Assembly: GCF_000005505.3 (NCBI RefSeq)
Contig: NC_016135.3
Coordinates: forward strand, 21,174,613-21,238,612
Origin: Brachypodium distachyon
Taxonomy: Eukaryota > Streptophyta > Magnoliopsida > Poales > Poaceae
Reading direction: 5' to 3'
DNA: 64,000 bases
The notes beneath the pieces are model-generated. The model saw only the letters and a list, made by a program, of their open reading frames with translations. It was not told where the DNA came from and made no database searches. Below, piece after piece: positions 35,123 to 46,980 of the stretch (positions are counted from its first letter, which is position 1; each line of letters starts with the position of its first letter). The position numbers and the translations under genes are program-made.

Positions 35123-36090
35123 TTTTTTTTAGCAAATCTACATTTATAATTTGTGACAACCAGAAACAACAGATATATAGGGCATTGGTCCTACTAAGAT
35201 TTTGTTTACAGCATACCAGTCGAGTCTTCAGGATCACAACGTTATGTAATGCTAATGCATATGCAGTTTGTCCCATGCATGCGTCTGAACAAATAATGGA
35301 TATACAGGGTAACACCGGCAGCATGTATGTATGCGCGCGGCGCGCGCTAATCACCCATAACATTACCGTAGACACGTACCTGACATGGAGCCCAAGCCGA
35401 CTGAAGTACTGGACGCCTAGGAGGGAGGTGCAGCAGCAAGCAGTTGGTCTTTTGCTGTTTGGATCCGAGGTTGGGGATGTCTGTTCTTTTTTGGAGCAGG
35501 GGTTTGCATCCCGATCGCCCCTGCCATGTTAATCGCATTCTTTGTCTAGTCTAGTCGATTGTTTGTACTACTACTACTTACAGTACTCCACTCCACAGGA
35601 TTTAGGTGCAGGGAAAACATTCTTGGAAGATTGGGTTATGTGCAACGTGTCTCAAGTCTCAACTGGACACGCATTAGTTTTTGCAATTTGTGCCCCCAAC
35701 GCACATGAATGGCTAGCTCCACGGGCTCTAGACACACGGTTGCAGAAATCGAAGTTTACTTTTGATTAAACTCTGTCAGGTCAACGCTTTTTACGCTAAA
35801 GCATTCTTGTCTGATTGACTGATCTTGCTTGCGTCTCGTGTAAATCTTGGCCTCTGGGGAGTCGAGGATTTATGGAAAGCATGCTCGGACCTCGGAAGCG
35901 GCACAGGGGATGGACAAAGCTCGGCGTGCGCAAGCTCTGTTATGTTTGCTCGAAGCAATGTTCATGTCCTAGATTTACCAGCAGGACAAATGGTGAGTTG
36001 TATTCGAGGCCAAACATATTTTCCCAAAGCATCAGTGTCGTGAGCGGTTTTTAAGACGTAACTTCTTTAGCGGTAAGAGAAATGGTACTG
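35121..36090. other. Intergenic sequence
   Basis: No gene or clear repeat recognised. Confidence 0.35.
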
Positions 36091-36720
36091 TATTCCCTCC
36101 GCTCCTTAGAAGGACGGAGTATCCGGTGAAAACTCTCATTTGGTGCAAACCATGCAAACTACATAAATACCACATTTAGAAGTTTCAAAAAAATTCTAAA
36201 GAAATATTATATGTTGGGACTGTGATGTTCTACAAATCTGCAAAATTTCAAGTTCAAAATCAAAAGCATTTGGGAAAAATTAAAAAGAGAAATTTACAAC
36301 GAATAGTGTCAAACACTAAAAAACAACTATTCATGCAGAATTTGTCTTTTTCGCTGATACCAAACGAAATTGAGTTTGGACTTGAAATTTTACACCTATA
36401 TAAAACATCACTTTTCTAACATATGTGATTTTTTTGAGAATTTTTTGAACTTTTTTCGATAGAGTTTGCACAGTTTGCACCGTAGAGGTGGTTTTCACCA
36501 AATACTTCGCCCCTTTAAAGAGCCCATATTAGTTTTCATTAAGACAACAAGGCTTTGACCACAAATTATTACGTTAAGATGTGATTTATATGACATGAAA
36601 TTAATATCGTTACATTCGTTATCAAAAGTATTTCATAATGCTTGTGGTTTCATATCTTACAAGCCACATATTAATAGAGCAAGTCTTGGTCAAAGCTTTG
36701 TCTTAATAAAATCTAGAGGT
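36091..36720. mobile_element. Stowaway-family MITE split by a second element
   Basis: Left end TATTCCCTCCGCTCC at 36091. The body resumes after the inserted element at about 36515 with ATTAGTTTTCATTAAGACAA, a segment also found inside the element at 47839-48202 (ATTAGTTTTCATTAAGATAA). The right terminal repeat is worn or lost, so the right boundary is approximate. Confidence 0.6.
36109..36514. mobile_element. Tourist/Harbinger-like MITE, copy 1
   Basis: About 406 bp with inverted ends: GGACGGAGTATCCGGTGAAA at the left and, reversed, GGGCGAAGTATTTGGTGAAA at the right. TTA occurs directly outside both ends (36106-36108 and 36515-36517), the usual 3 bp target for PIF/Harbinger elements. Inserted in the Stowaway element above. 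A second copy lies at about 40112-40480 in the same orientation. Confidence 0.7.
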
Positions 36721-36756
36721 CTTTTACGGTACAACTTGCTTGTCCGGCCGAGGAGT

Positions 36757-36890
36757 CTCGATGAAGGCTAGAGGTTTTTTACGGCAGAGACGAATGAATA
36801 TAGACTTTTCATTACGCAGATCGAAACTCTCGATGAAGTCTAGAGGTTTTTTTACGGTAGGGACGAATGAATATAGACCTTTACTTATAA
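36757..36890. repeat. Tandem duplication, 72 bp period
   Basis: CTCGATGAAGGCTAGAGG at 36757 recurs as CTCGATGAAGTCTAGAGG at 36829; both continue TTTTTTACGG-AG-GACGAATGAATATAGAC. A shorter related piece (TCTAGAGGTCTTTTACGG) precedes them. Confidence 0.75.
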
Positions 36891-38001
36891 AAAAATGGAA
36901 CGAATCATTAACGAAATTTGAATTTTGTGAAACCCAGATGAGATTAGAATAAAAAACCTCATTGAAACTTTTCATTTTTAAATGAAATTGAATGAGAAGG
37001 AAATACCAATGATGTGGAGGGGTAAATATTAGTTTCATCGCGATTGGTGTGAGATAGCGGCCTGGAGCAATATGGGAAGGGGCCTCATGTGGTCGTACAT
37101 GCTTCATTATTTCTTGACCCAGAAGATGGGCTTTCTGCATAGAGAATATTCCGCGATAACCCATGATAACGAGAGTTAGGGTTAGGTTTCGAGGGCCCTC
37201 AATTTAAAGGAAACCGGGGGTGCCATGGACCGAGGGTGATGGAAATTCAACTAGTGTGTGGTGGGGCTTTAGCACCATCGACCATGGGGTATTGTCACCA
37301 ACCAAAGACAAGGAAGGACGGTGGCGGTGGCCTCACATGGAAAAAGGAAGTTAGCGCAGAATTTAGGGTGTGGCATGGTGCTGTGGAGACTGGAGAGGTA
37401 AGGCAGCAGAAGAAACATGGGTCTTGGTTCATGGATCTACATAGAAGATGAGTGTGGGCTGATGAAAACAGTCAATTAATTATTACTGGCTAGCTAGTTA
37501 CAACAACAAAATGGTACTAGCTGGTTACAGAACAAATCAATATGCATTCAGTGTGATTTGTTCCATTTTGTGACAAAAGAGAAGTTTCTAGCCAGAAACA
37601 TGCACGGGTTTTGATTCAAAATGCTTCACAGAAAATTGTTGTGAGTGTGTTTCCTTGTAAAGAAGTCAATTGTGTGCTAGCTATAACACAACAAAGAATA
37701 TGTATCCAGTGTGATCTGTTCTTAAAAACAAAACAAAAAAAATAAAGCGGTAAAAAAAGCAAGAAATAAAAATCCTAGCTAGCGCTTGTCGACCCATCTC
37801 TCTGCCATGCATTGTTGAAGCTAGAAAGATAGCAGTTATACAAGGACAGGTCAAGCAGACCTGAGTCTTCGCCAGAATTAGGGCTCTATCGGACACTCAT
37901 GCATGTATATATATATACATCGATCACTTCAGATGTAAATAAATTAGTACAGTACTAACCAGTAAGAGAACATCACAGAATGAGATATCATCACACTTGA
38001 A
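36891..38001. other. Intergenic sequence
   Basis: No gene recognised; the final part is the 3' flank of the minus-strand peptide gene. Confidence 0.35.
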
Positions 38002-38621
38002 TCAGTTGTGAGAAGGGGGATGGGTTATAGGTCCAGCATAATCCAGATGAAACTCTGTGCCCTCCCCTTGCAACTCCCTCTGAGAAAGCCGTCGCGAAAC
38101 CCTACTGGCAATCGTGGTTTGAACGCCTGCACCCGATGATGCCATTGCCATTGGCACTCCCTTCTTCACCTTGGCATCCACCTGATCCACGAGAGTACCC
38201 GTAGCGTCTACTGCATTTGATAGATTCTTCTTCTGGTTTATCGGAGAACCATCGGCCTTCAAGTTTAGGAAGATCACAAACAGGGAAATAATAGGACTTA
38301 GGACAACCAACAGGAAAGACAACTGCAATGATTCTAGCTATAACCAGGGAAACTTGCTTCATGCATTCATGGTACCTTACACGGTGCAGGAGGAGGTGAC
38401 CTGCTTGAACTGTCCTTGCCATGGGGAAGAAGGTGCCGCGGCTCGCATGAGCGAACGAACAGAGCAAGGAATACGAGCGTGATGAGAACAGTAGTGGGAG
38501 TGGCAGCAGTGACCTTCAGCTGCCTCGTCTTAGGGGGCAGAGGAGAGCTGAACGTCGGCATGGCAAGGCACGAGTGTCTGTGATGAAAGGCAAGAGAAGC
38601 GGCGCCTATGGAGATAAACAT
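38002..38621 (-). CDS. GOLVEN/RGF (CLEL) secreted peptide precursor
   Basis: Two exons, 38376-38621 and 38002-38256, joined in phase 0 (AAG|GTACCA donor, TTGAAG|GCCGAT acceptor), giving 166 residues. A hydrophobic export segment (TTVLITLVFLALFV) lies near residue 45. A variable basic and Ser-rich middle follows, and the C-terminus reads FHLDYAGPITHPPSHN then stop. The ending DYxxPxxHPPxHN is the conserved mature peptide of the root meristem growth factor/GOLVEN family, in which the Tyr of DY is sulfated and the peptide is sensed by RGI receptor kinases to control root meristem and gravitropic growth. The first ATG after the predicted transcription start is at 38621; Met21 (38561) would place the hydrophobic segment nearer the N-terminus and is an alternative. 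An alternative donor (GTAAGG, four bases upstream) would change phase. Confidence 0.8.
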
Positions 38622-38728
38622 GAGGAGAGACCGAAGATCTAGCGAGAGGATCGTGTAAACTAGCTAGGACAGGAGAGTGCGCGTGCAAACAGAAGGGGAG
38701 AAGGGACAAACGGAGCTTGCCGTTGGGG

Positions 38729-38736
38729 ATATATAC
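38729..38736 (-). promoter_or_regulatory. TATA box of the RGF-type peptide gene
   Basis: TATATAT-type box on the minus strand, about 108 bp upstream of the first ATG (38621). Confidence 0.55.
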
Positions 38737-40111
38737 AAGTGCATGGTTGAACCCACCATATACTATATATGGTTTTGTAAGTTGTTGGAGTTTGCATGTT
38801 GTCTCCCAAAGTTCTATAACACGGCAAACGATGTGCTACGTTGTCTTTGTGCTTTTTGTATCAGGATGATGGTGAGAACACCCAGAAGACCTTATTAATT
38901 CGTGTCCCAACAATCAACAGGCTGCGATGTGATTACTCACTACTTAAAGAGGGATTAGTGCCCTGAAGACCTTCGTTGAGCAATGGCTCCTTCGCCTAAT
39001 AGGCAATTACGTGTTAGAAAGGTTTACCACTTTTGATACTATGTACCTACCTTAATTCTGCTGAGACATGAGTACTACTAGTACAGTAATCTGAAGACAA
39101 GAATGGGTGCATGCATCGAAGGCAAGGAACAGACGAACAGGGCATGCAGAGGAACCCAGCGAAGCCACGCACGGTGTTCCGATCCATCCCGTGTACACAC
39201 GGAATGCTTAGCCAGCGTGGCCCCCGTTCGCGAGGCTACCGTGGACGCTTAACTTGCCCTCTGACCGCTTTGCATGCACATGCATGGTCCGTGCGTTCGG
39301 ATTCTACGCAATGCTGTTCCCACCTCCCGCGCGTACGTCTCACACGTGCATCCCAAGTAGCCGTCACACGCATGCATGCGGATTGCGGCGCATGCCGCCT
39401 TTTACGCTGCTCATGTCAGGAGTAACTTTACATCGCAACATGTAATGCCAGCTAGCAGCCATTTTGATAACATGTGATGATAATTATCATGAAAAAAAGA
39501 GAGAAGGAGGCAGGTTGGGACGGAGTTACATAGCCTCTCCCTCTTCGTCAAGTTTCAGATTTCTTTTTACTAGCAATTAGGACAAAAGGTTGCTACCGAC
39601 TGGAGATGGTCGTTCGGGATATCTTCAACCAGGTTGGCCGGCGGTGTACAAGACGCCTAGATGCATAATTTCGTCTTGTTAGAGCTATTTCGTTAGCTTA
39701 TCTTTGTATCGACTATCGTTGATTAGTGAATTTTATGACTTTTGATCACTTTGCAATAAAAATGGTTGTGTGCATCAATTGATGCAGAAGCCGGGGATCG
39801 CTTCCCCTTTTCAAAAAAAAAGGACAAAAGGTTGCAATGTGCACCAGGTTAAATCAAGAAAAATGGGTCATGTCCTGAAAATTCATAGAGTAATTAAGCA
39901 ACCCAAGAGAACTATTGTGCATCAGGTCATTCTTTTCTCTAGCTCCGCCCTTGGAAGAAGGTGGTAACTAGATGTGTTAGCATAACATCACATAAATCAA
40001 AACAAAATGAGTTTACAACCTAATAAATGATGCAATACATAACACCACATATAAATTACTATCCACTATAAGTATAATAATTAGACTAATAACATAACCA
40101 TGCAAACTTCA
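38737..40111. other. Intergenic sequence
   Basis: No gene recognised. 39100-39440 is GC-richer with many CATGCA/TGCATG words, but no supported frame. Confidence 0.35.
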
Positions 40112-40480
40112 TTCGGTGTAAACCGTGCAAACTTCATAAAAACCATGTTTAAAGTTTCAAAAAAATTCTACAAAAATAAATATGTTGGGAGTGTGATGTT
40201 CTACAAACCTGCAAAATTTCAAGTTTAAAATCAAAAGCATTTGGAAGGAATTAAAAAGAGAAATTTCCAATGAATAGTGTCAAACACTAGAAGACCACTG
40301 TTCATGCAGAATTTGATTTTTTCGCTGCTACCAAACGAAATTGAGTTTGAACTTGAAATTCTACACATATATAAAACATTACTTTTATAACATATGTGAC
40401 TTTTTTGAGAATTTTTGAACTTTTTTCATGCAGTTTTCATAGTTTGCACCGTAGAGATGGTTTTTACCGGATACTTCGCC
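40112..40480. mobile_element. Tourist/Harbinger-like MITE, copy 2
   Basis: Closely similar along its length to 36130-36511 (shared TGTTGGGAGTGTGATGTTCT and TCGCTGCTACCAAACGAAAT). The right end, reversed, is GGCGAAGTATCCGGTAAAAA with TAA outside; the left terminal repeat is eroded. Confidence 0.7.
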
Positions 40481-40995
40481 TAATACTTTAAGTTACTCCT
40501 CGCTGTGACGAGACTTGCAACAACCGGTACAACACCAGCTCGACGCGCTCCATTAGCAAACCGACGACGATAACCGTGGGGATTTACGTGACATGCGTCG
40601 CCACACGAGAGGTTTTTGCTTGGGCGAAGTGGTGTGGGGAGCGTTGGAGACAGCGAGATGGATGTCGCGGAAAGCTGCCGCGGCCCGCAGGAGAGCGTGT
40701 CTTGCCGCGCAAGTCGTGCGCCGAGCGCCCACCCGACCGAACATCTCCCCCGGTGTTTCCGTCTCCGTTGTCAACACGACGCGTACCTGCTGGCTGCTGC
40801 TACGTGGATTGGATCACTGAACAGCGCCGGGGCACCATGTGCATCGATCATGATTTCACAATGGGCCGTAGTGGGCCTAGTAGATGAGAGTGGGGCACGG
40901 AGGACGTAATCTGTATCGCGGCATCTGATAATTCATGCATTAATGGGCCGCGGCCCGCAATGAGCAAAACCATCGCGGCACCACATTGGTTTATA
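40481..40995. other. Intergenic sequence
   Basis: GC-rich in 40550-40800 with overlapping short frames on both strands, none with a recognisable domain. Confidence 0.35.
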
Positions 40996-42333
40996 GAGTA
41001 AATTAAAAAAATCACCACATTAGTGACTAGGGCTTCGCTTCGGTACCAGTTTATTATAAACCACCAGATTCAATTAACCCCTCGGTCACTGGCGTCTAAA
41101 CTCAAAACTGACGCCGCAGATCCACCGATCAGGTCAACGTGGCATCGGCAACTGACCGAACAATCGACATCTCTCTCGTTCCTCCTCAGAAGCTGCAGCG
41201 GCCAACTCTCTCCTCCCTTCCTCCCTCCCTCTCTCTCTCCACCCGCCCAACGCCAACGCCACCGTGGCCGCCGTCGAGCAGCAGCGTGCACGGGGCCTCT
41301 CGCACGCCCACTCAACGCCAACGCCCCCGTGGCCGGCCGCTGTCGAGGAGCAGATCCAATCAGGCGAGCTGCCATGGTCGCGGACAGGGAAGGGAGAGGG
41401 CTCCATCATCTCGCCCGACCGCATCTTCGTCCTCAGGAGCGGCAGCTGAATGCCTGAATCCATCTCCTCCTCTCTCTCTCACTTCGCCCTCGCATGCCCT
41501 TTCCTCCTCCCGATCCTTCCATGGTCGCGCACGAGGGGGTCAAGGGCCCCGGCCACAAGCGGGCGCACGGAGTTGGCCGCCATGGACTTGGCTCGGAGTT
41601 GGCTGCCATCGTGGAGGGATATGGCATCGGAGTTGCCGTACGAGCGGGCGCACCTACGTCCAGAGCGCGTCCGCGCGCCGCCGCAGCTAGAGACCTCGCC
41701 GAGCCGCATCAACGTGTCCCCGAGCTCTGCCTTGTCATGGTGAAGCTCCCCCTCGGAGGAATCGATGCCATCTTCAGCGAATCGTCGGCGCCGCGTTCAT
41801 CTTCCCTGACGACGGCCGAGTACCACCGCCGCTCGATCTCCTCGTCCGGCGAGTCCCGGACTCGAACGCCAACTCCCTCGGCTCGGCGTCAACGTTCTGA
41901 ATCTTCCGGTGCTCCTCATGGTCTCTCTAAAGCCCCGAGCTGCCCCCGCGTCGGCGCCATATTCCGGCCGCCGCCTGCTGCCGTCGAGGGCCAAACTCCA
42001 AGCTTCTTCTCCTTGCTGTCCAAGGACTTCGAGACGGCTGGACACGTAGAGCAGGGCCACGCTGAGGACGTTGCACATCTCGGCCCTGCAGGACTCCACT
42101 TCCTCCGGCACGGCACGGACTTGGAGAAGAAGGCTGCGGCACCAAGGCGCACTCGCCACGCTGGCGACAGGATGGCAAGCCATGCTGGCCCGACAGTGGG
42201 CCATCGCTGTCAGTTTTGGGCTTAGACGCTAACGACCGAGCGGTTAGATAAATCCGATGGTTTTTAGTAACGCAAACGTAAAGTGGTACCGAAGTAAAAC
42301 CTTAACCAGTAACGTGGCGATTCATATCCCCTC
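40996..42333. mobile_element. Mutator-like element with about 110 bp terminal inverted repeats
   Basis: The left end (AATCACCACATTAGTGACTA ... CTTCGGTACCA ... CCTCGGTCACTGGCGTCTAA) is mirrored by the right end read in reverse (AATCGCCACGTTACTGG ... CTTCGGTACCA ... GCTCGGTCGTTAGCGTCTAA). The matching arms span roughly 41010-41115 and 42215-42325. The 1.1 kb interior is GC-rich, with long but overlapping frames and no transposase motif, so the element is non-autonomous. The interior could hold captured host sequence (Pack-MULE type). Exact outer ends and target duplication could not be fixed. Confidence 0.7.
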
Positions 42334-43099
42334 AGGGAAGAAAACTGAAGTACATGCAACACTTTTCTAAAAGATGGCAAACGTGGCAAGCTATCTTCAA
42401 ATGTTCAGAAAGAAAAAAATAAGTTAAATGCAACAAGGTTTGCTACAGTAAGTTTTTTTTTTCAGACAAGGCCTCACCTCTCCCGCTGCTCGGCTGACGC
42501 TTTTTTGAAACAACTTCAAAACAACTACCCCTCTGACCGGAATTACTTGTCGAAATATTACCGTATTTGAGCAAATTTGAGACAAGTAATACCGGTAGAA
42601 GAGAGTAACATCTCATCTATTTTTTGTGAGGAATTGGGGTTAATTCCATGAAACTTCAAGTTGAGTTTCTTAAGGCAATTATGTGCGAGCCGAACAAGTT
42701 GGTTTTTGTGAATTAAAATTAGAATTCTAAGCTCAAAACGGGTGCCAAACGAGATGTGAGGTCTTGTAACCGTTTCATTTTCATTAGATAGCCGATGGAC
42801 GGCTCGACGTCGACGAACAGACCGTGCAATTATCCGCACTTCCAATCGAATTTAGTAACCACTCCCCTATGCACAGACAGTACAACACAAGCACATCAGA
42901 AGCCAGAGGTGCTGCAGTTCAGACACTGAAGAGTAGAGCGCCTGCCCTACACCCCTGTTGTCAAATCAGAGGAGAGTAGTTCCCTCTTCCTCCTGTCACG
43001 CCTCGAAAGTTCACAGCCCGTCGGCCGTGTCCGCTCCTCCATGTAAAGCACACAGCAGATCGATCGAGACAGTCCCAAGTGTCCAACCATCTCCAGCGC
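42334..43099. other. 3' flank of the glycerol-3-phosphate transporter gene
   Basis: AT-rich; contains a Stowaway remnant at 42531-42602. The part nearest 43099 is the likely 3' untranslated region. Confidence 0.4.
42531..42602. mobile_element. Stowaway MITE remnant
   Basis: CTCTGACCGGAATTACTTGTC at the left and GACAAGTAATACCGGTAGAAG at the right are inverted repeats. The interior GCAAATTTGAGACAAG matches the element at 2832-2941. Confidence 0.65.
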
Positions 43100-44782
43100 C
43101 TAAGCTTCCTCCAAGGAGGACACGGGCAGATCACTAGCATGATCAGCAGCCCTCCGTGACTCCATCTTCGCGGAGATCTCCGCCACGACGAGCCTCGACA
43201 GCAGCAGCCCGGCGATGAGCGCCGACGCCATGAGCATCGTGAACACGCCGCTCCAGCTTTTCGCAGAGATGTACCCCGTCAGCAGCGGCCCGACCGCGGC
43301 GCCGATGGACCCGGTCCCGTCGATGATCGCCGTCACGGTGGCCAGCGCGCGGGAGTTGCCGTTGAGCGAGCTGTGCGTGCCGAGGTCGGCGGAGACGGCC
43401 GTTGTGATGAGCGCGTACGGCCCGTTCACCAGCACCCCCGTCAGGAACATGAGCGCCACGTTCCAGGCCAGCGAGACGCTCCCGTAGATCCGGTAGAAGA
43501 AGAGCGCCGGGATCGCCGAGAAGGTGAAGCTCGCCGCCGTCAGCGCCCGCGCGTCCAGGCGGTCCGAGATGTGGCCCGCCAGGATGCCGCCTACGACGCC
43601 GCCCACGTCGAACAGGGTCGACAGCACCCCCGCGGCAGAGTCCGACAGATATTCGCCCCCAATCGCTGCAATGTGGGGAACAAAATTACAAAACGGTGGT
43701 CAGGTACTAGTACAAGATTCGATCCCTCGGATAAATTTTGGTATGGAACTAAACGCACCTGTGTGGCTGAGATAAAAGGGGAGCCAGTACAGGAAGGTGT
43801 AGGCGACAAGCTTGCAGAAGAAGAGGCAGAGAGCAAACGGAGCGACGCCAGGGATTCTCCATGCCTGAATGAACCCCACTGCCTCGTCTCTTGCATCTGA
43901 TTGTCTTTTTTCCAGCAGCGGGGCATCCATGTCATCCTTCTCGGAATCCTTCACACGGCGATCCTCCTCGATCCCAATCACCTCTGGACCGACGGGCAAG
44001 AAGAGAAACACGGCGATCCCAACCAAAGCGATCATGGCGCCGGGCACTGCGAACGACCAACACCATCCGAACTTGAGCATCGCGGCCGCGATCAGAGACC
44101 CGGATATGTTTCCCACAGATGTATGAGCGTTCCAGATCCCCATGATCAGGCCCCTCTTGCTCTTCCCAAACCAGTTGCCGACTACGGCGACGACGGAAGG
44201 CCAGCCGGATGACTGAAACAGGCCGGCGATCATCTGGACGCCCAGGAAGTAGTAGAAGCTGTGTATGTTGAACCAGTAGCCGGCTCCGAAAGCAGCGGTG
44301 AACAGCCCGGTTCCTACCATTCCGATGGTCAGAAGGATCCTCAGATCCACTCGGTCACCCAAATGGCCAGCGAAGAACATGCCAATCGCATAGACCCCAA
44401 GGAAAGCCAGGTCGATCTCGCCGAGCAACGCGGTGCCACCGTCGCCATTAAACGGAGCCCAGCCATTGTGGATAGCAGTGTTGTTGTTCTCTGCTTTGTT
44501 TAGATGTTGGAGATACAGATTGCTTGGCCAGTGCAACATGCCTACATTTGCTGTCTTAGGATCAAGAACACTCTTGACAATGCTCGTAGTTTTCCTCGTG
44601 GCATGGTAGCTAGCGTACGACAGGAAGGTCAGTATCAACACGAGAGCCTGGGATGATCTGAAGGACAGAGGACCCCCTCGGACACACTCGAATAGTTGAA
44701 TCCCCAAGGGTTTTGTGGTGCCCATTTTGCTTCTGCATCCACTTGAGGAGCCCATGAGTGAATCTGAATTTGGTTTCGCCAC
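43100..44782 (-). CDS. Glycerol-3-phosphate transporter (SLC37/GlpT-like MFS)
   Basis: Two coding exons, 43759-44782 and 43100-43665, with a phase 1 intron, give 529 residues, the usual length of plant glycerol-3-phosphate permeases (G3Pp family). About 12 membrane segments are visible. Landmarks: [19 protein letters not shown] near residue 55, [57 protein letters not shown], the hydrophilic central loop ([20 protein letters not shown]), and in exon 2 [20 protein letters not shown]. The family belongs to the major facilitator superfamily and exchanges organic phosphate esters for phosphate; several plant members respond to phosphate starvation. The start is the first ATG after a leader-intron acceptor at 44831. 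Transport specificity is inferred from the family. Confidence 0.93.
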
Positions 44783-44830
44783 AACTATAACTGCAGCCAG
44801 GAAGAAGGCCGGCTGGTATTATTGCCTTAT

Positions 44831-45829
44831 CTGAAAAGGCCAAGTAGAGCAAATATCAGAATTATCCATAAGATCAGAAGAGCTGACTACTTGACACAAA
44901 TGGGGAACTTGCATTGAAGAAAATGATAGTGACAGATGCAATGCTTATTTTGCAACAAAGAGTAATCATCCTATAACATGTTTGGATGAATTATTAAGGG
45001 CAGGGACTAGTGGGTTCTTCTAAAACATAATAGTACTCCTACCCCTTATTGCATTTCCATATATGAATAGGTAGGATGTTACGATATGCACAACTAATTA
45101 TATTATTAATGACCGAATCATTTATTTGAGCGATCATTGACATCAGCATGCACCTACAAATAAACACTATTCATCAGAACCAATCCAAGAGGATAGATCA
45201 AGCCCCACCTCAGAATCTCAGATACAACCGCGGATTGAGCAGAGAAAACAACCAATATGTACAGCTAAAATTAACTTGAAAATTAGTTGGCAAAATTGGT
45301 CGATAAAAAAAGGGGGCGGCATCTAATGACTCCCAAAATCAAGAACTGCGACAGAACTTGTCTTGATCTCAACTGAAATACTGGTTGCAAAAGAAACAAA
45401 CTATCTCCCACAACCAGAGCAGCCTCTCACCTCCAATTCTGAAATGGGGAGAGGAGAAGTCAAGATACAGATGCGTACCCCCTTCCACCTGTCCTATTAG
45501 CTCAACGGCACGAACATAAACAGGAAGCAAGACAAAACCAGCCTTGCAAGCAAGCCAAGAAAGCCCAACAAAGAAGCAACGGAACCAACGGATCGCAATC
45601 TTCAGAAAGGAAAGTGGAATGAGCAGGGCAGAAGCTGCCTAAAAACTTGCAAACTTGCAAGGTAGGCGTAGAAGATGGGCGATCCGTCAGCCGGGCACCA
45701 TCTGGATTCGGGAAGAAGCCCCTCGTTTTTCTTTCTTTTTTCTGATGCGGCCAAAAGAAGCGGAGCTGCAAGCAAGATGTGGAGGCCACGAGAAACGAGA
45801 TTACGCAGACGCTTGGGGAGAGCAATTAC
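44831..45829 (-). other. Leader intron of the glycerol-3-phosphate transporter gene
   Basis: Donor CAG|GTAATT at 45830/45829 and acceptor TTTTCAG|ATAAGG at 44831/44830. The non-coding first exon would be about 45830-45955. Inferred from consensus sites and the TATA position. Confidence 0.55.
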
Positions 45830-45978
45830 CTGAGGAAGTGCCTGCCTGAAAAGTCGTCCACGAAACAGAGTCTGTTCTTGTCGGCGGCGGTCCTTGACCT
45901 CGCGCTTTCGTGGGGAGCGGGCCGTGGAAGGCAGCTTTCTGAGGCGCCTCGGCCGTAGCTTCAAGGGAGTTGCTGGTC

Positions 45979-45985
45979 TTTTATA
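45979..45985 (-). promoter_or_regulatory. TATA box of the glycerol-3-phosphate transporter gene
   Basis: TATAAAA on the minus strand; predicted transcription start near 45955. Confidence 0.55.
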
Positions 45986-46980
45986 GGAGTTTGCGACAGC
46001 GTTTCCTTTGGTTGCTCGTGGTGCCCGTGGTCGCGGGCTGGCAAGGCTGCTGCTGAATCGGCTCTTTTGCCGGTAAGCACATCCACGCTTTCTCGTGCTG
46101 CCTAATTCCTAGGTCGCCGCTACCGCTTAACAACGGTGGCGTATCTTTAACTTTGTGCATCTACGGTCGTGATAGAATTTTTAAGGTATGGGTTTGACAG
46201 CAAAAATATGTTAAAATGTGTTTTCTATAACAAGAAGTTAATAAGTTATACCATTGGTTTCGTCTTAAAACATACTTACTGATAATTACAATTATAGCAT
46301 ATAGATCACGCATCAATAAAATATAGTCAAAATTCAATAAAATAGTATGACATGCATATGAGAAGTGGAGGGGTCATAGACTCATAACCCATATATTGTC
46401 AGTCTGCTAGCTAGCTATTTTCTATGGAGAGGATATATACATATCTCTATTTTACATGGCAAAAATGTATAACTTATTTCTTTATTTTGTTTTGAACACA
46501 GCTCTCTTTTTCAAATATAAGCGTGTACATTTTGTTTGACCGGATAAGCGGAGTATCACCTTATCCTATAGCCCGCCTCAACAGTTGACTCTTAACCGAA
46601 ACTACTGCGAAATTGAAGGAACGCACGCAAACGTGAAGACAACGGGGCTGCTCCTTGTTCATACCGGTGGTGACGACACACACCTAGGTTCGCCGGTTCC
46701 GCGGATTTGTTACGGGGCTGAGACGCTAAGAATAGAGTATTAGAAGGGAATATTGAGAGTGGATATTCTTTTTTGAGACGGATATTCCTTGAGCTAAAAT
46801 TATGCCTCGTACCGGATCCCAACAGCTGTAGGGCCCCTGCGAACGCAACCCTGTGCCTCACGTCATGTGGGTGTTGTTGGCTTTTGATTTTACAGGCCAT
46901 AATCGCAGTTTTAACTTTTGTTGACATTCTTAATTCCCCTTGTGGCGAAGATCATAAAACGAACCTTTGCTTTTGATCAC
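45986..46980. other. Intergenic sequence
   Basis: No gene or clear repeat recognised. Confidence 0.35.

Noticed and set aside
35035..35532. Frames through the compound microsatellite (Ser-Leu and Ile-Tyr runs)
   Set aside because: Produced by dinucleotide repeats; no coding evidence.
36724..37164. 146-codon minus-strand frame
   Set aside because: Runs through a tandem duplication and MITE remnant; the repeated peptide reflects the DNA repeat, and no start context or domain supports it.
41494..42225. 243-codon open frame on the plus strand
   Set aside because: It lies inside the Mutator-like element, overlaps other long frames on both strands, and shows only Ser/Arg/Pro-rich composition expected of GC-rich non-coding DNA.
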